Shown in pieces: positions 1 through 10,764 of a stretch of 35,463 bases of DNA (the stretch's first letter is position 1; each line of letters opens with the position of its first letter). Where the stretch lies: positions 5,237-40,699 of the forward strand of contig VHZZ01011445.1 in the NCBI GenBank assembly GCA_009801015.1, in the 5' to 3' direction. Position numbers and translations under genes: made by a program. This DNA is from Silene noctiflora (Eukaryota; Streptophyta; Magnoliopsida; Caryophyllales; Caryophyllaceae). The notes below the pieces were generated by a model, which saw only the letters and a program-made list of their open reading frames with translations, searched no databases and was not told where the DNA came from.

Positions 1-420
1 AGATAAACAAATTAGCTACTCATGACAAATTGATTAATAATAACAAAGATATAATTAGACATAATGAAAGACATGGAATAACAACAATTAACTGAGAGCA
101 TAAAGTTTGAATTCAATAAATGATGAAGAACGATTAACGTAGAGTAGATTAACAAGGACGAGATTAAAAGTTACCGAAGTATTAAGGAAATTGTAGACTA
201 AAGAGAGTAGTAAATCTGATGGCTAAGAGTTTTTTGCTTCTAGGGTAAATAATACGTAAGTCTTAAAGCATACTACAAGTTTCCTATTTATAATACAATC
301 AAACGTATCTTAGGAATAAAACAGAATTTTCCTCTGACAAGTAAGCACTCGATCGAGTTTGACAGACTCGATCGAGTACACACTCACTCGATCGAGTCTG
401 ATCGGGCTCGATCGAGTGTC
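1..420. repeat. dispersed repeat at left edge, with palindrome cluster
   Basis: No gene is visible. The sequence is A-rich and ends in a cluster of four ACTCGATCGAGT-type palindromes at 347-417. Its general look (A-rich stretch, then a 'cttctagggt...ctatttata' segment, then clustered palindromes) is what I recall from abundant plant repeats associated with retroelements. The right edge of the window carries what may be the opening part of the same kind of repeat in the same orientation. Family assignment is uncertain, and no coding part is present. Confidence 0.35.
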
Positions 421-1240
421 TACTAACTTCAGCTTCTTTTGCAACCTTCGTCACTTCTCTTCCTTCCTTCTTCTAGAATTCCGTGCCTTTTCCTTCGTGT
501 GTTCCGTCATGCCAATCCGCGGTGCTATTTTCCACTCTTGTTCCACAAATGCCTTGTTTCTGCATTTAAACACCAAACAGCGGCAGTATCGATATTCTAA
601 TAAAAGCGGCATATTAACAAACATATTTAGCACGAAAATGTATCAAATAGTCACAAAAGGGAGTCGTAAAAGTGTATATAATTGAGACTCATCAAACCAC
701 CCTTACACACCACTCCCTAACCACCGCGCACTATCCAAAACCACCATCCATCACCTTAACCATCGCACCTTGCACCTTCCACCAACCATAAACCCTAATT
801 GATAATAATTGATAAGCAAGTAAACATATTAATTTCACAAATTGATAAACCCTAATAATTTCAACAAAACAAATTAATAATTGCAAAACAAAATTACTTC
901 ACTAATTGGAGAATTATATCCATTATTTAAGTTTTTAAAACAATCTAATTCGATTTTAGGGAAAAAGTACATATAAGACTTTATTTGTCTAGTCTTAAGA
1001 AAAAGGGTATGATATGGAAAGTTAATGAAAAAATGTATGTGAAAGAGTAAAGTCCGTATGTGAAAAAATAATTCCGTTTTTTATGTTTGTGGCCCACAAT
1101 TTCTTATTTAACTCCTAATTATCCATCACTCTCTCCTATCACCAAACTCCACCCAACTTTTTTACTCTTATTTTATTCCTCACCTTAATACCCGTGCCCA
1201 CAAACAATAGGAAGAAAAGGAAGAATAGGAGAGAGTATAA
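421..1240. other. AT-rich intergenic stretch, no gene seen
   Basis: No reading frame with recognisable protein similarity is present; the frames over 451-685 look like chance. Near 1185-1240 the text 'taatacccgtgcccacaaac' followed by a purine-rich tail resembles the decayed end of a Stowaway-like MITE, but no matching opposite end or target duplication could be fixed. Confidence 0.4.
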
Positions 1241-1245
1241 CCCAA

Positions 1246-2720
1246 TACTGGTCCAAAAGTTGATAACCCGAATCGACCTGATATATGCGTTGACCCGAAA
1301 TATAACCTGAAGAGTTAAGAACGATTAACACCTAAGAGGGGGCGGGGGTGAATTAGGTGTAATTTTTAAAAAAAATTACTTAACTTGGTTAATTTGTAAC
1401 TCAAGTAAAAGATATGAAGAACTTGACTTGAGAAACTTAATGGATGATAAGCTCGCAAGACGAAACAACAAGCTTATGTCACGGTATAGATGATTGTGAC
1501 ACAAAACTGCTGGAAGTGTTGTACAAGAAAGTAATAACGTAAAGGAAGATAAAAGTAAATGAACAAACAAACGATGTTTAAAAAATTGGTTCAGCCTCTA
1601 CTCCGAGGCCTACGTCCAACCGTTATTTTATTGCTTGTTTAGAAATTTACTCAAACTTACTAAACCCCTTACAATGAAAATAACTCGCCAACCTACTCCG
1701 GTTGCACTCAAACTTAAAGCTACTCCGCTTCAAGAGTTTTATGGGTTCTATCTCATTGGTTTACAGAGTCAGAATCTCAAGAGTTCACTTAAGAACATGG
1801 AGATTACAATTAAGATTTAAACACGAGAATCATGGAACAAACTCATTATGTCAGAGTGCAGAGAACTGATACTTAGAGTATACGGTTTAGAAGACTTTAA
1901 TACTTAAAACGTTTTGCAAATACTTTGAAAGACAAGGCTTTAAATGCTCAAATGATTTGCAAGAGTTTTTAATAAATACTTTGGAAAGTCTTAAGTAATA
2001 AATGAGAAATGAGGAAGTTATTTATAGAAGGTGAAGTGTGTAAAAGAAGCATCCAAACACACTTAACCATCTATTGTCCAAGTGACAAAAGGCATTATCT
2101 TGTTTAAAAAACCTTTGAAGAATAATCAGATTTGCAAGGCTCAAGAGAGCCGCATATTCTCAATGCAAAGTTGTATTTTCCATAAAATGTGGGAACTCTA
2201 AATATTTCCAAAAGAGGAAAAAGTAAAAGACCCATTTTTGGCATTGAAAACAACTTGTGTAAACAAGATTGGTATCTTTAAAATATCTTGCAAATCATAT
2301 TCTTTTTGTTCCTCAAATATTCAGAATGGTATCTTTGAAAACAATAAGTCTTATAAAACCTTTGGATATTTTTATAAATTGTTTCAAAATAACTCCAACT
2401 ACCGTATCAGAAACCACGGTGCAGTGCACTGTTGCATGGTTTTGCAGCCACTTAACAAAATAAGAATGTTACACTTACTCATTTACAACATTCACTAAGG
2501 CTTAGGAAAATTTCGTGTTCTTGACTTCATCTTGATCATTTGGCATGCTTGGAAGTCCTTTGATTGCTTCAATCACTAATTAATTAAACTAAGAGCAAAC
2601 AATCAAATAACAAGAGAAACTTGGCATCATCAATCGATGTGTTCTAACATAATCCAAAACTGGCCCAAAAGTTGATAACCCGACATTAACTCGAAATATA
2701 ACCTCGACATAAACGAAAAG
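1246..2720. repeat. unclassified dispersed repeat flanked by diverged direct repeats
   Basis: A unit of about 1.3 kb starts near 1311 with a G-rich motif (AGAGGGGGCGGGGGTGAATT) and ends near 2650 with CTTGGCATCATCAA. Both are motifs I associate with a widespread plant repeat of unknown class. It is flanked by two diverged direct copies of a segment of about 60 bp. These begin ACTGG(T/C)CCAAAAGTTGATAA at about 1251 and 2659, and the right copy lacks about 17 bp. No conserved protein domain is visible inside; the short frames at 1376-1570 and 2238-2498 show nothing recognisable. Confidence 0.4.
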
Positions 2721-3130
2721 TCAAGGCGATACTGATTAAAATAAACCGGCATCATGAAAAACTTTTATAAAGTATTTAAAACTAATTAACCATATAACTT
2801 CGCTAAATAATGATCATAACTCAAATAACGATGGTAAAATAATAAAAAAAATCGACCGAATAATAAATTGATGAGTCAAACAAAGCATAGCCCGACCCAA
2901 CTCATGCAAAACCCGATCCCAACCCGAAAAATTATCATAATTTTCCGAACCAATAATGACCCGACCCAAGAATGAGCCTGATAATGATAAATAGAAATAT
3001 CTAAATGAGCTGACTCGACAATAACCCGAACTCGACCCAACCCAAGCTAAAAATTGATTAACCAACCCAACCCGATCATAAGATTCATGACCGTATATGT
3101 CCCCGAACATGAGCCGACCCGATTGCCACT
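2721..3130. repeat. CCCGA-rich degenerate low-complexity repeat
   Basis: The stretch is dense in short degenerate units of the type ACCCGACCCAAC separated by AT-rich words, with no boundaries I can define. Similar material appears in the LOX gene introns near 7200-7340 and 9250-9360. Such tracts usually derive from GC-rich MITE ends or decayed elements. It has no coding signal. Confidence 0.4.
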
Positions 3131-3953
3131 AAACAATATTTAATGTGAAGTGATTCGAGAATGAGTGCGAAAATGATTTGGTAATAGCATGAACATTGAA
3201 TGAAGAGTGAAACAAATGGAAGACAATGGAACCTCTGCATGATTCACGTTACACAGTTGCGCACACTTTTGTGGAGTAGTATCTAAGTATCTAACACAAT
3301 ATGAAATTTGATTGTATCCAAATCAGATGGATGACATATTATAAATGAGTCTTTATTGTGGCAATGGTTCACATGATCCATATCCAGCAATAATAAATTA
3401 GTCGTTTATCATGCCAATTTCACACATTCATGCGTGATATATATACAACATATACGGGAGTCTCAACTATCATATCATGGTAATCTGGTTGCCGTAGGCT
3501 TTTAATCATTCCAATTTTAACTATAAATTTATACATCGGATGTATAATCTATCAGCTCTTCAAATACACAACACATGCTAATATATATTTTATAGATAGC
3601 CCTAGCAACTCATGAGACACACATCGAAAACATATTTAATATATATTGTATAGATAGCCCTAGCAACTCACGAGACACGCATCGGAAACATATTTAACTA
3701 AAAATGCAAGTTTTTTGTTATGTTACCATTATTAAACAACTAAAATAATGAGGATTTCATGTGTTTAATTATAATGTTGACAGCTTATATAAAAAATGAG
3801 TCCACTCCATAATACTGTAATGGTTTGGATCAAATATTAAAAAAAAGTGAAAGGTAATATTTGTCCTTGTCAAACAATTCTTGAAATAATTTAGCAATAA
3901 TCAAGTTAGCTAGTTAGTTACATTATACACACCGTGATAATTACTTGGCAAAT
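3131..3953. other. AT-rich upstream region of the lipoxygenase gene
   Basis: The stretch holds a tandem duplication at 3579-3694, described separately. A TATA-like word (TTATATAAA at about 3785-3793) could serve the lipoxygenase gene, but it lies about 425 bp before the start codon and would leave a long leader. No other gene is visible. Confidence 0.35.
3579..3694. repeat. tandem duplication, two copies of 58 bp
   Basis: Copy 1 (3579-3636) and copy 2 (3637-3694) both begin TAATATATATT and contain ATAGATAGCCCTAGCAACTC. They differ at about four positions. They abut exactly, so this is a simple head-to-tail duplication of moderate age in the upstream region of the lipoxygenase gene. Confidence 0.85.
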
Positions 3954-3989
3954 TCTCATTTGTGACGGACGTATCCGTCACAAATGGGA
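3954..3989. repeat. hairpin-forming inverted repeat (MITE end)
   Basis: ATTTGTGACGGA and TCCGTCACAAAT form perfect 12-bp arms around a 4-base loop (CGTA). The pairing continues outward with one mismatch to 16-bp arms. The hairpin is followed by a region up to about 4110 that ends in a weaker 'acatttgtgacc' echo, so it may be one end of a small foldback element. It lies about 230 bp upstream of the lipoxygenase start codon, in the promoter or leader. Confidence 0.6.
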
Positions 3990-4187
3990 AGACGGGTACC
4001 AAATTGTGAGACAAAATGCTCAAATAGAGGAGAGAGGAAAGCAGGTGGAATAACTAGAGACATTCATTCATCATCTTATATGTGGAAGAAAAATCCATTA
4101 CATTTGTGACCACATTTTTATCTTTCTAATTAATTTCATACCAACTAAGGAATACATACATATTTTCTAGTATCTTCTTTCTTTGAA

Positions 4188-4209
4188 AATAATAATAATA
4201 ATAATAATA
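4188..4209 (+). repeat. (AAT)n microsatellite in lipoxygenase leader
   Basis: About seven ATA/AAT units end nine bases before the lipoxygenase ATG, inside the presumed 5' UTR. Repeat number is likely to vary between individuals. Confidence 0.8.
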
Positions 4210-4217
4210 GTAACAAA

Positions 4218-7200
4218 ATGCTGACAACAAGATTAACTCCAACAATCAAGTCAATAGTACCTCACCGGGGATTCGCCGGAGATTCCGTCTCCGGCAGATA
4301 CACGAAGACCCGAAAAAGTAGGAAGATTATGTCAAACGGCTTGAAAGTAAAGGCAGTCATCAACAGTAGTGGTCGCACATCAGTTAAGGATGCAATTACT
4401 GACACTAAAAAAGATGGGTCTTCATTGCAAGTGAGAGCTATTGTTACAATTAAGAAAAAGATTAAGGAGAGATTAGTTGATAAACTTGAAGATCAATGGT
4501 TTAATTACATGGTTTCTTTTGGTCAAGCCATTTACCTCAACCTTGTTAGTGACCACATCAACCCTGGTATAAATTTTCCTATGTTTTTTTTTTCCTTTAA
4601 TACCTTGAGTAAATATGTTTTACTTTACTTTATCATGATTTTTTTTTTTTTTTTGGATGAATATGTTCTAACCAACTTTCTCTGTTTAGTTCTAAGGCTT
4701 AGCTTTTCTTTCAACATTTTCATAAAGTTATCTTCTTTATGGAGATTTTATTCTTTTAGATGACCATGTGTTGATGATAAACTTACTATATTGGTCCATC
4801 TAATAGAGTAACTAAGCTTTTCCATTCAAAAAGTTAGGCCCTCTTTTTTTGGACTTGATTTCAGTTCAGTTTAGTTCCGCTTACCATTCAACTAATTTCT
4901 TCACAAATTCTCTTACTTCAGTTCATCTCTTTTTAGTCGAAAAGAACAGGGCTTTAGTGATGTCACAACTACATTTATGGAATAATTATATACTTAAGGA
5001 TCTTCACTTTGAATATGCATTGCATACTGAATACATACATGATTGTGTTTTGCTTGTTAACAAACTGAACGTTAGGGTACATAAAAAACAATATACCGGA
5101 GTCTTAGCTTCAATTCCTCCTTCCCCTTTATTGTACTGGTCTTGTGCCTCATTTGACACCAAACAAACAAAAAATTATGCGAAAATCACCGTTATATATA
5201 CACTTCAATTTTTTCATTGCATTACGTTGGAAAACATCATTAATTTAAATGGAACTCGGTCATATTTTACATTATGCCACCAAAGTGGATGAGGGGGTAC
5301 ACCCAAATGCAGACATGAATGTGTGTAGATTTAGATGACCTTGTGTTGAATAAATGATTGTATTTGTATAATTGTATGTTGGTTGTTTCCTAATGTACGT
5401 GTCTGAAGCATAGATCATTACGTTCGGGAATTCTAGCTCATTCTTCATACTGTGTCAGCTTAGTTAATCACGTTTGTTAAAAGGTTAAAAATGAGTATCT
5501 GTGATATGGCAGACACCAATTCAGGGAAGACAGTTGAGGCTTATGTAAAAGACTGGCCAGCCAATTCGTCTTCATCGGAGCATTTACACATTGATGAGTA
5601 TGTTGCCGATTTTACCGTTCCATCTGACTTTGGAAATCCAAGCGCTATACTCATTACAAACTGTCACAATAAAGAGTTCTACTTGGTAGAGGTTGTTTTA
5701 CAAGGATTTCAGGACGGACCTGTATTTTTCCCAGCAAACTCTTGGATTCATTCGCGTAATGATAATCCTGAAAGTAGAATTATCTTCAGAAATAATGTAA
5801 GTACCTTGTAGAATTTATAAATTTCTTCACATAAAACATTTGTGAAATACTCGTTCCGATAGATAGTCTGATGTCTTACCTTTTCTCATTTTGTGAGGGG
5901 TATAGAAAAAATGTCAATACAATTCAATGAATTGGGTTTAGTACCTAATGTGATAATGTATCTGAGATTTTTCTTTGTTTTTTCAAGGCATACTTACCGT
6001 CACAAACACCACCGGGAATCAAAGATTTGCGGAGGGAGGACTTGCTCAGTATTCGGGGTAATGGCAAGGGAGAAAGAAAGCTACATGAGAGAGCTTATGA
6101 TTATGCTCCATATAATGACTTGGGTAATCCCGACAAAGATGCAGACCTCGCTAGGCCAGTTCTTTCAGGCTCTGAATTTCCTTATCCTAGACGCTGTCGC
6201 TCTGGAAGACCACCAATGAAAACTGGTACAGTTTCTGTTCTCTTATACATGATTCTTTCTGTAATTATTCTTGCAAGATCCTCTATAAAACAATTCTTGC
6301 ATGAAATTTATTCATTATATCAGATGGATCAAAAACTACACTTCTAACTTAAGATTTTCATGCAAGTCTGAAACAAACCTAGTTATTTCTTGATTTCAGT
6401 TTTTAGTGGCTTAATGTGTATATGCATGCAGATTTTAATGCATTCGAGTCGGACTTAATTATATTGATACAAGGCCGTCTCGCAGAACTAATTGGTCATC
6501 TAAATGTCCAAAAATTTTGGAATGTATAATTTGAAGGATTGCTTATGCAGTTCGGAAATATTTCATTTGAGGTTCATCTGATGGGAATGCTTTGTGATTG
6601 TTTTTCGTTACTGTTAACCTATACAGATCCAGAATGTGAAAGCAGAATAGAGAAACCCAATCCAGTATATGTTCCCCGAGACGAAACATTCGAAGAAATG
6701 AAGCAGGCTACGTTTGCAGCTGGAAGACTGAGAGGTGTTTTGCACAATTTGGTACCTCAGATCAATGCTACTTTATCCAGTTCAGATTTACCCTTTGGAT
6801 GCTTTTCTGAATTCGACAAGCTATACAATGATGGCTTCACCATCAAAGATGAAGAACATGCTGACAAGACCAAATACTATGTGGGAAAATTTACAAAGCA
6901 ATTGCTTAGCATCAAAGATAAGTTGCTGAAGTATGAAATCCCTGCTGTTATTAGAGGTATGTCTTACACTCTTTGTTCCTACCTATTATGCTCTGATTTA
7001 GAACCCGCAACAAGCTATTTCCACTTTTGATGAAGCCAATGTTTCACTTACTTTCTGTCTTTGGAATAAAGCAATTCGGCTCAATAAACTTTCTGTGTTT
7101 CTCATAGTCAGTCAATCCAATTTTCGTCGTAGTTTCCACTGTGGGTTATCTGGAAATCGTCTATCCGTTTTCTCAACAAACACAAGGGTAATACTATGTA

Positions 7201-10146
7201 TATCCGATCCGACTAGACCTAACAAACGGATAATTCGGGTTGGGTTTCGGTCAGATCATTACATGTTCAGTTTGGGTGCACTGATATTTGATCTTTTGGG
7301 TTCGGGATCAGGTCGTTTTTGGTCGGGTTAATTGGGACATTTCAGGATGATGGCTATCAATGGCTTTGTTTCAAATTGTTCATTCCCCCAAGTCATTTTG
7401 GATCAGATCACTTTCTGTAGGCCTACATCCGACCACTAGCTCGCCATAGACGGGAGCTGTTGAGGAAATGGGTTACTGTCGTTGTGCATGCTGCACACTG
7501 TGTTGTGCCCCTGTGACTCTGATGCATCATTATGTTTGCAGGGGACAGATTTTCATGGTTGCGGGATACAGAATTTGCACGCCAGGCTTTAGCAGGAGTA
7601 AATCCTGTGAATATTGAGCTCCTTAAGGTAGTTTTGATTTTTTGAATACGTCCCTTGATACACTGTTGGTGAAACTTGATTGTTGTTCCTGTAACCTGAA
7701 TTTGGTGTGACAGGAATTCCCAATAACAAGCAAACTGGATCCAGCTGTTTACGGCCCCCCAGAATCTGCAATCACCAAGGAAGTACTTGAGCAAGAAATG
7801 AATGGAATGACCGTTGAGGAGGTACCAACTTTCTCCTTGAAATGTTTATTGCTCGAAGTCCTCAATTAATAGGGAGCCTTTCTCGTGTCTTCGAGACTAC
7901 AGTTTCATGTGTCAGTCACGAGCCTGAAAATAAGTTGGCAACTAGCTGGAGGGGTGTAACCCAATTGCGAAGCTCTGCTAGTCTGATGTGCACTTCTTCT
8001 GTTTATTTTGCTGACTTTCAGATTTCCTTTCTCGAACGCTTATTTGTTATCTTCCCGTTGCCATTTTGAGAAACTATGTTTCATGAAAATAACCAAACTA
8101 TCCATTCCTGCATTCACTCCACAAGTATGATTATAAGAGAAAAGTGGGGAAAGACTAAATACACACGTACAATAATAATTACTTACGGGTCTTCCGAAGC
8201 AGTCTCTCTGTCTTTTCAACATAGGGGAAATAGAGCTGTCGTAGGCAAGAGCTTTTGAGGCACTAGGGAAAGGTTACTATACAATTTTCACTATACATTA
8301 GCAATGACATCGCTGATCCTTGAAGTGTGATGCTGTTTATGCAGGCCCTCAAAAACAAGAAACTGTTTATAATTGATTATCATGATCTATTCATGCCGTT
8401 TGTCAACAAAATCAACGAGTTAGAAGGAAGGAAAACATATGCTTCAAGAACCGTCTTTTTCTACACAAAGGATGGGACTCTACAGCCCATTGTCATTGAG
8501 CTTTCACTTCCACCAACCCCATCTTCCCCTCCTTTCAAGCGTGCCTATACTCATGGAAATGACGCTACAAGTCATTGGATCTGGAAGTTAGCCAAAGGCC
8601 ATGTGTGTGCTGTCGATGCTGGTGTGCATCAATTAGTAAATCACTGGTTAGTTTCGGTGTGCCTTTAATTGTTTTGTAGGACTTTAATCTGACTTTCATA
8701 TTGTTTCAAAAGAAAATTTAAAACCCTCCTACTTAAGCCTTTATAAAACCTTGCAATTTCATCTTGAAACTCACGGGTTAGACCATAACTTGAGCAGACA
8801 GTCTCTAATTTTGTTTTGCTGTGCCTCTCTTAAGTAGGTTACTCAATCTTTAAGTTATTTGTGGTTGTCAGGTTGCGGACACATGCTAGCATAGAATCCT
8901 ATATAATTGCTACTCATAGACAACTTAGCCAAATGCATCCTGTTTACAAGCTTCTACACCCTCATATGAGGTACACCCTGGAAATTAATGCCCTTGCTAG
9001 ACAGAGCTTGATTAACGGAGGTGGTATCATTGAGGCGTGTTTTACACCTGGAAAATATTCCATGGACATTAGCTCTGCTGCTTACAAGAGCATGTGGAGG
9101 TTCGATATGGAAGCACTGCCGGCTGATTTATTAAGAAGGTAAAATCCATCAGAAACTTTTTATGCTAGAAGGGTTCTTGTTACCGCTAAAAACGAGCACT
9201 CTTTTGGAACAGGGACTGCTTTCTATATCTGTTTTATTGTGTATCAAATGACCCATATAGTGCATAAGATACCCGAAATGGCTAGACCTGACCTGAAGTG
9301 CATGAAATACCCAAACTAGCCCTGTCTACACCCGAACCAATTGACCTGTTTGCCAGGTTAACTTATATGCATGTGTGGTTTTCCAGAGGAATGGCAGAAG
9401 AGGATCCTACTGAACCCTTTGGAATTAAACTTGTGATTGAAGACTACCCTTATGCTGCTGATGGTCTTCTTATATGGTCTGCAATCAAAGATTGGGTTGG
9501 ATCCTATGTCGGGCACTTCTATCCTGATGCCAATGCCATTGTCGAGGATGTTGAACTCCAAGAGTGGTGGAAGGAGATCAAGAACAAAGGTCATGCCGAT
9601 AAAAAAAATGAGCCTTGGTGGCCGGAACTCAAGACCAAGGAGGACTTGACACAAATACTAACCACTATGATTTGGGTTGGTTCAGGACAACATGCAGCCA
9701 TAAACTTTGGGCAGTACCCTTTCGGAGGGTACGTCCCAAACCGCCCAACTATAATGAGGAAACTCATTCCTCAGGAAAACGATCCTGACTTTGAGAAGTT
9801 CCTTTTGAACCCTCAAGCCACGTTCCTCTCATCCATGCCTTCTCAACTTCAAGCTACCAAAGTAATGGCGGTTCAAGACACTTTGTCTACTCATTCGGTG
9901 GATGAGGAGTATTTAGGGCAAGAGTTTAGTCTCTTTAGCCACTGGATTGACGATCAGGAAGTTAAAAGCATGTTTGAGAGATTCTCTTCCCGATTAAAGG
10001 AGGCTGAAGCGATCATACATCAAAGAAATAAGAATTTGAAACTGAGGAACAGGACCGGTGCTGGCGTCCCTGCTTATGAGCTGCTTCTCCCAACATCTGG
10101 CCCTGGTGTTACTGGTCGTGGCATTCCTAACAGTATCTCTATTTGA
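4218..10146 (+). CDS. LOX2: plastid type-2 linoleate 13S-lipoxygenase (LOX2-like), 9 exons
   Basis: Exons are 4218-4566, 5513-5796, 5988-6225, 6627-6956, 7542-7627, 7714-7821, 8345-8646, 8872-9138 and 9387-10146. All introns are GT-AG and phases agree, giving 907 residues, normal for the family. Residues 1 to about 60 are basic and Ser/Thr-rich, a likely transit peptide. A PLAT/LH2 beta-barrel follows (about 70-210), then the catalytic domain. Iron ligands by alignment from memory to soybean LOX1 are His565, His570, His757, Asn761 and C-terminal Ile907. The HxxxxH pair is split by intron 7. Ala608 fits S-stereochemistry and Cys622-Phe623 fits 13-regiospecificity. Such enzymes oxygenate linolenate in plastids for jasmonates and green-leaf volatiles. 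LOX2 versus another 13-LOX paralogue is judged from the middle region (a PYPRRC motif, a '[10 protein letters not shown]' helix) and is less certain than the enzyme class. The gene converges with MAP65-3. Confidence 0.93.
4837..4953. mobile_element. PIF/Harbinger-like MITE in lipoxygenase intron 1
   Basis: The ends GGCCCTCTTTTTTTGG and (reverse complement of the right end) AGCCCTGTTCTTTT form imperfect terminal inverted repeats. TTA stands immediately outside on both sides (4834-4836 and 4954-4956), the target duplication typical of PIF/Harbinger elements. The 117-bp element is non-autonomous and lies wholly within the first intron. The open frame that crosses it (4849-5292) has no recognisable similarity. 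Confidence 0.6.
7195..7340. repeat. CGGGTT-rich degenerate repeat in lipoxygenase intron 4
   Basis: Short units such as TTCGGGTTGGGTTTCGG and TTCGGGATCAGGTCG fill this part of the intron. The left edge CCTAACAAACGG is a word I recall from dispersed plant repeats. No terminal inverted repeats or target duplication could be fixed. A related stretch lies in intron 8 (about 9250-9360) in the other orientation. Confidence 0.4.
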
Positions 10147-10764
10147 CCAGTTCAGTCAATGAAGGCTCCATATTGTATTTATTGAGACATTCAGATAGTT
10201 TTTGTGTACTAGGTCCTGCTGTCTACAAATCATGCCATTTAAAATGAGACATTTAACCATATAATAGTTCAAGGTTCGGACCCTTCTAACTTGGGTATGA
10301 ATGTATGATGTAATCCAGTAAAATTTCCTAGGGTTCTTCTCCGTGGTACCTTCCTATTTTATTGAATTTTACGCGGTGTCCCTCGTTTTTTAAAAATACT
10401 GTTTCTACAAATTTAATGAAAACTTATTAAAATACCATAACTGCTATATTTTAAGTGGATTATGTTTTTGAAATCGGTCCTAAAAAACAGCCTATTTGTG
10501 CTTTTTGAAATGAGGTGACGTAATTCCACATAAACGAAAGGTTGCAAAGTTTTGAAAGAGCAGAAACAGCTCTTAAGCGAGATGAATTTCACAATTCATC
10601 ATTATCATACAGATGAAGATTCAAGTAACAAACAATCGGCAGAATATTATACTAGAGGGAGGAGCATGAAGCAGCCAATAAAATTTGACGTAGAAATCGT
10701 CTACAAGTATATCTCTAGAGAAATATATTCAGGTGATTCTTCTTTAGATCTCAAACTAGAAGAA
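10147..10764. other. convergent intergenic region (3' UTRs of LOX and MAP65-3)
   Basis: These 618 bp separate the two stop codons and must hold both 3' UTRs and polyadenylation sites, which I could not place. The frame at 10552-10773 opens at a TTG and has no family resemblance, so it is treated as chance. Confidence 0.5.

Noticed and set aside
2814-3110. 98-codon reverse frame with many aromatic and glycine residues
   Set aside because: It is a translation of the CCCGA-rich degenerate repeat, with no conserved domain.
4849-5292. 147-codon open frame between lipoxygenase exons 1 and 2
   Set aside because: It lies wholly in intron 1, begins inside a Harbinger-like MITE, and the composition shows no recognisable domain; the lipoxygenase exons on both sides join in phase across it.
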